This document shows positions 13,924-16,217 of a stretch of DNA of 16,217 nt, one piece after another (the first letter of the stretch is position 1; every line of letters starts with the position of its first letter). A program made the translations under genes and the position numbers. The notes beneath the pieces are model-generated. The model did not search any database, was not told the DNA's origin, and worked only from the letters and a program-made list of their open reading frames with translations. Source of the DNA: Bacteroidales bacterium UBA3630 (lineage in GTDB: Bacteria; Bacteroidota; Bacteroidia; Bacteroidales; P3); contig DFLB01000008.1 of NCBI GenBank assembly GCA_002373995.1, positions 53,948-70,164 of the forward strand, written 5' to 3'.

Positions 13924-14388
13924 ATGAAAAAGCGCCTATTGACGTTTGCCATTGGCTTCTGTGTTGCGTTGGTGCTTGCCTCCTGCGGAGCGTCGAAGCC
14001 TGTGGCCGACACCGCGTTGGGGGAGGCAGTATCCTTCGACCGCCATCAGGTGTGGCAGCTTGTCGCCCTCAAGGGTAAACCGGTCTCAGGTCCTGCCACC
14101 ACGCTCATTCTCAACTCGGAAGCCGGGGCCCTCAATGGACGCAGCGCCTGCAACCGCTACTTTGCCGACTTCACACAGAAGCTCGTCGAACAGACGGCAC
14201 AGGGGACGCGCTATGCGCTCAAGATCAGCTATCTTGGAGTGGGCGAGACCCGCTGCCCCGACGCTGACATGGAGGCTGAGGCCCGCTACCTTGCGCTGCT
14301 GCCCAAGGCCGATGCCTGCCTGCTGACGGAATACACCCTCACGCTCTACAAAGGGAACAAAGAGATACTCAAATTCGAGCTGCAATGA
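13924..14388 (+). CDS. META-domain (HslJ-like) lipoprotein
   Basis: 154 residues. The lipoprotein signal peptide has lipobox LASC ending at C21. A single META domain follows: VWQLVALKGKPV (43-54), the conserved GRSACNRYFADF (72-83, C76) and GETRCPDADMEAEARYLALL (108-127, C111), ending with the closing strand TLTLYKGNKEILKFEL. HslJ of E. coli is the best-known relative. These small envelope proteins have been linked to heat or novobiocin responses, but no biochemical activity is established. ATG 13924 is fixed by the signal peptide. The stop overlaps the Nudix start in an ATGA, so the two are translationally linked. Transcription probably starts from the -7 element at 13882. Confidence 0.87.
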   Translation: MKKRLLTFAIGFCVALVLASCGASKPVADTALGEAVSFDRHQVWQLVALKGKPVSGPATTLILNSEAGALNGRSACNRYFADFTQKLVEQTAQGTRYALKISYLGVGETRCPDADMEAEARYLALLPKADACLLTEYTLTLYKGNKEILKFELQ

Positions 14389-14912
14389 ATGTTTCGTACA
14401 AGAGACTCAGTATCAGCGTGCCAGTGCGCTGTATGATGTGGCTGAAGAGGCGTATGCGCTATGTGCGTGCTGCGGGGTGCATTGTGACTGACGACGAGGG
14501 CAATATGCTGCTCATCAGGCGCAACGGCCGGTGGGATTTGCCGAAGGGCAAGGTGGAAGCCGGGGAGACCCTGCTGCAGGCTGCCCTGCGCGAGACGTTG
14601 GAAGAGACGGGGGTGAGAGTGGAGGAGAGGAAAGCGGAAAGCGGAAAGAGAGAAGTGGATGATGCGGAGGATCGGGTGCTACCTGCCATCAAGACCTACC
14701 ATATCTATAATTTATACGGGGGATGGCACTTGAAGCAGACCTCGTGGTTTGAGGCGCATGCCGCCGGCGTGATGCCCGAGGGCAAGCCGCAGGGCGAGGA
14801 GGGGATCAGTGAGGTTGAGTGGGTCAGGCCTGAACAATGGCATCGGCGCCTCAGCACCTCATACGGCACGCTCAGGAGGGTGGAAAGAGCAACGATAAAG
14901 TTGGAAAGATGA
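14385..14912 (+). CDS. Nudix hydrolase with a heptamer-repeat insertion after the Nudix box
   Basis: 175 residues. A full Nudix box spans G55 to V77: G55, E61, R69, E70, E73, E74 and G76 are all in place, preceded by RRNGRWDLPKGK. It should hydrolyse a nucleoside-diphosphate-linked compound with Mg2+ in the cytoplasm. The substrate cannot be read from sequence. The fold core runs from about residue 25 (YVRAAGCIVTDDEGNMLLIRR), so an internal ATG start (for example M24) is possible. I use ATG 14385 because of the ATGA overlap with the lipoprotein stop. Codons about 77-97 come from 7-bp repeat DNA and encode a charged loop (EERKAESGKREVDDAEDR) where relatives usually have a short turn. The stop abuts the dprA ATG with no spacer. 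Confidence 0.9.
   Translation: MNVSYKRLSISVPVRCMMWLKRRMRYVRAAGCIVTDDEGNMLLIRRNGRWDLPKGKVEAGETLLQAALRETLEETGVRVEERKAESGKREVDDAEDRVLPAIKTYHIYNLYGGWHLKQTSWFEAHAAGVMPEGKPQGEEGISEVEWVRPEQWHRRLSTSYGTLRRVERATIKLER
14614..14676 (+). repeat. Heptamer block inside the Nudix gene
   Basis: The clear core is GGAAAGC, GGAAAGC, GGAAAGA at 14629-14649. Weaker purine-rich units extend the same 7-bp register to about 14614-14676, roughly nine units or 21 codons. The sense strand has no in-frame stop. The outer limits are a judgement. The 14629-14649 core is certain. Confidence 0.6.
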
Positions 14913-16019
14913 ATGGATAAGTTGTCGCAGATAGCCCTCAGCATGACGCCTGGATTGGGTCCGACGTCGATACGCAGACTGCTGGATGTCTACCCGGGGC
15001 AGGATGTTTTTGAGTTGCCGGCGACGGAGCTGTACCACGCCTTCGGCACACATCGCGACGTGGCGGGGCACATCGTGGGACGCACGGCTTTCGGGCGCGC
15101 CGAGGAAGAGCTGCGCTTCTGTGAGCGCAACGGGATCAGGGCGCTATTCTGCACGGACGACGATTTTCCCCAGCGGCTCAACCGAGAGGATACGGGCGAT
15201 GCGCCGGTGCTGCTCTATGTCAAAGGGGCGCTTGACCTGAACCGCGAGCGGTCGGTGGCTATTGTTGGCACACGACGTGCTACACCGCAGGGTCGCGACA
15301 ATACACACCGCCTTGTGCGTGAGTTGATACCGACGGGGCCTATGGTGGTCAGCGGACTGGCCTACGGCATAGACACCGCCGCCCACAGCGCCGCCGTGGA
15401 GTATGGGTTGCCCACGGTGGCTGTGCTGGGTCATGGCCTGGACCGCATCTATCCGCCGTCGAACCGCCGGCTGGCGATAGAGATACTGGAGAAGGGAGGG
15501 GCGTTGGTGACTGAGTATCCGAACGGTACGGCAATCAATCCGCGCTATTTTCCGGCGCGAAACCGCATCATAGCGTCGCTTGCCGATGCCACGGTGGTGG
15601 TGGAGGCCTCGGCCAAGGGCGGCGCCCTCATCACAGCGGCGCTGGCTACGGGGTATCACCGCGAGGTGTTTGCCGTTCCCGGGCGACCGACGGATCCATA
15701 CTCGGTGGGGACCAACAACTTGATAGCCACGCAGAGGGCGCTGCTTGTGCGCGATGGCGACGATGTGGCATACCAGATGGGGTGGCCGCTGAGCGGCCGT
15801 CAGGCGTCGGCTGCCGAGCAGCAGACCCTTTTCCCTACGCTCAAACCTGAAGAACAGCGCATTGTGGATTTGTTGCGGCAGTATGGGCAGTTGCCTCTCG
15901 ACGAGATGGTGGCGATGGCCGCGATGCCGATGCCGCAGGTGGCGGCACTGCTGTTCAACCTGGAGCTTGCCAAGGTGGTAAGGGTGTTGCCGGGGAGATT
16001 ATACCAGCTTGTTTCATAG
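14913..16019 (+). CDS. dprA: DNA-processing protein DprA/Smf
   Basis: 368 residues, full length. In transformable bacteria DprA binds incoming single-stranded DNA and loads RecA. It is also kept in many species not known to be competent. An N-terminal helical region with MTPGLGPTSIRRLL (11-24) is followed by the Rossmann-like core: VAIVGTRRATPQGR (115-128), SGLAYGIDTAAH (147-158), GHGLDRIYPPSNR (173-185), ARNRIIA (215-221), ASAKGGALITAALA (232-245) and FAVPG (253-257). A C-terminal winged-helix domain (about 310-368) ends the chain. ATG 14913 directly follows the Nudix stop, so the two are probably cotranslated. No other competence genes are in the window. An 8-bp repeat array begins right after the stop. 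Confidence 0.97.
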   Translation: MDKLSQIALSMTPGLGPTSIRRLLDVYPGQDVFELPATELYHAFGTHRDVAGHIVGRTAFGRAEEELRFCERNGIRALFCTDDDFPQRLNREDTGDAPVLLYVKGALDLNRERSVAIVGTRRATPQGRDNTHRLVRELIPTGPMVVSGLAYGIDTAAHSAAVEYGLPTVAVLGHGLDRIYPPSNRRLAIEILEKGGALVTEYPNGTAINPRYFPARNRIIASLADATVVVEASAKGGALITAALATGYHREVFAVPGRPTDPYSVGTNNLIATQRALLVRDGDDVAYQMGWPLSGRQASAAEQQTLFPTLKPEEQRIVDLLRQYGQLPLDEMVAMAAMPMPQVAALLFNLELAKVVRVLPGRLYQLVS

Positions 16020-16020
16020 G

Positions 16021-16188
16021 GGCTAAGAGTCTGGGAGTCTAAGAGTCTAAGAGTCAAAGAGTCTAAGGGGCTAAGAGTCTAAGGGTTTAAGGGTCTAAGA
16101 GTCAAAGAGTCGAAGGGGCTAAGAGTCAAAGAGTCTAAGAGTCAAAGAGTCAAAGGGTCTAAGAGTCGAAGGGTCTAAGGGGCTAAGG
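16021..16188 (+). repeat. Array of 21 degenerate octamers (consensus GTCTAAGA) after dprA
   Basis: Twenty-one 8-bp units run in unbroken register, starting one base after the dprA stop. Consensus G(T/G)C(T/A/G)AAG(A/G). Variation is concentrated at positions 2, 4 and 8, while positions 1 and 7 never change, and most changes recur (GTCAAAGA, GTCGAAGG, GGCTAAGA). Many units contain TAA, and since 8 is not a multiple of 3 the array closes all three plus-strand frames. A G-rich tail and two TGCTTA words follow to the window end. There are no spacers, so it is not CRISPR. Confidence 0.9.
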
Positions 16189-16217
16189 GGGGCTTGGATA
16201 TGCTTAGGATGTGCTTA

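Noticed and set aside
16021..16188. CRISPR array
   Set aside because: Units are 8 bp, contiguous and without spacers, and no cas genes are present.

Overview
The window looks like chromosomal DNA of a GC-rich member of the Bacteroidota, most likely Bacteroidales. This rests on several signs: no clear Shine-Dalgarno sequences, promoters of the Bacteroidetes TTTG / TAnnTTTG type, secreted proteins whose mature ends start with Gln, a long signal peptidase I with a DUF5684-like membrane front end, and a ParC of the Bacteroidetes type. The content is chromosomal housekeeping plus cell-envelope genes. I see no phage, plasmid, insertion sequence, CRISPR array, rRNA or tRNA.

Layout. (1) 1-3220, plus strand: the 3' part of a large fused flavin / iron-sulfur amine or imino-acid oxidoreductase, then a free methionine-R-sulfoxide reductase. 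(2) 3221-3655: the only long gap. It holds an 11-bp tandem repeat with a hairpin, a near-ideal Bacteroidetes promoter overlapping a perfect 12-bp inverted repeat, a possible 30-codon leader ORF, and a 117-nt rod-like structured element that could re-pair with the next gene's start codon. (3) 3656-6335, plus strand: a tightly packed operon of a TolB-like beta-propeller lipoprotein and three paralogous small secreted proteins (probable beta-barrels), all with the mature N-terminus QMIGATN. (4) 6332-13850, minus strand: glycosyltransferase - lepB - parC - glycosyltransferase - zinc metallopeptidase, with overlaps or gaps of at most 37 bp, converging on region 3 with a 4-bp overlap of stop codons. 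(5) 13924-16019, plus strand, divergent from region 4: META-domain lipoprotein - Nudix hydrolase - dprA, with overlapping or abutting ends. (6) 16020-16217: an array of 21 degenerate 8-bp repeats directly after the dprA stop.

The strongest window-wide signal is a family of short, degenerate, strictly periodic repeats, with 7-bp units in most places, 8-bp units after dprA and 11-bp units after the methionine sulfoxide reductase gene. They fill the small gaps of the minus-strand operon, where they supply stop codons. They also occur inside three genes as in-frame blocks whose lengths are multiples of 21 bp. In both glycosyltransferases the block sits in the linker between the two Rossmann domains. 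In the Nudix protein it follows the Nudix box.

The second signal is the structured leader at 3491-3607, whose 3' arm can pair either within the rod or with the start codon at 3656. Both are sequence observations. Their biological roles are inference.
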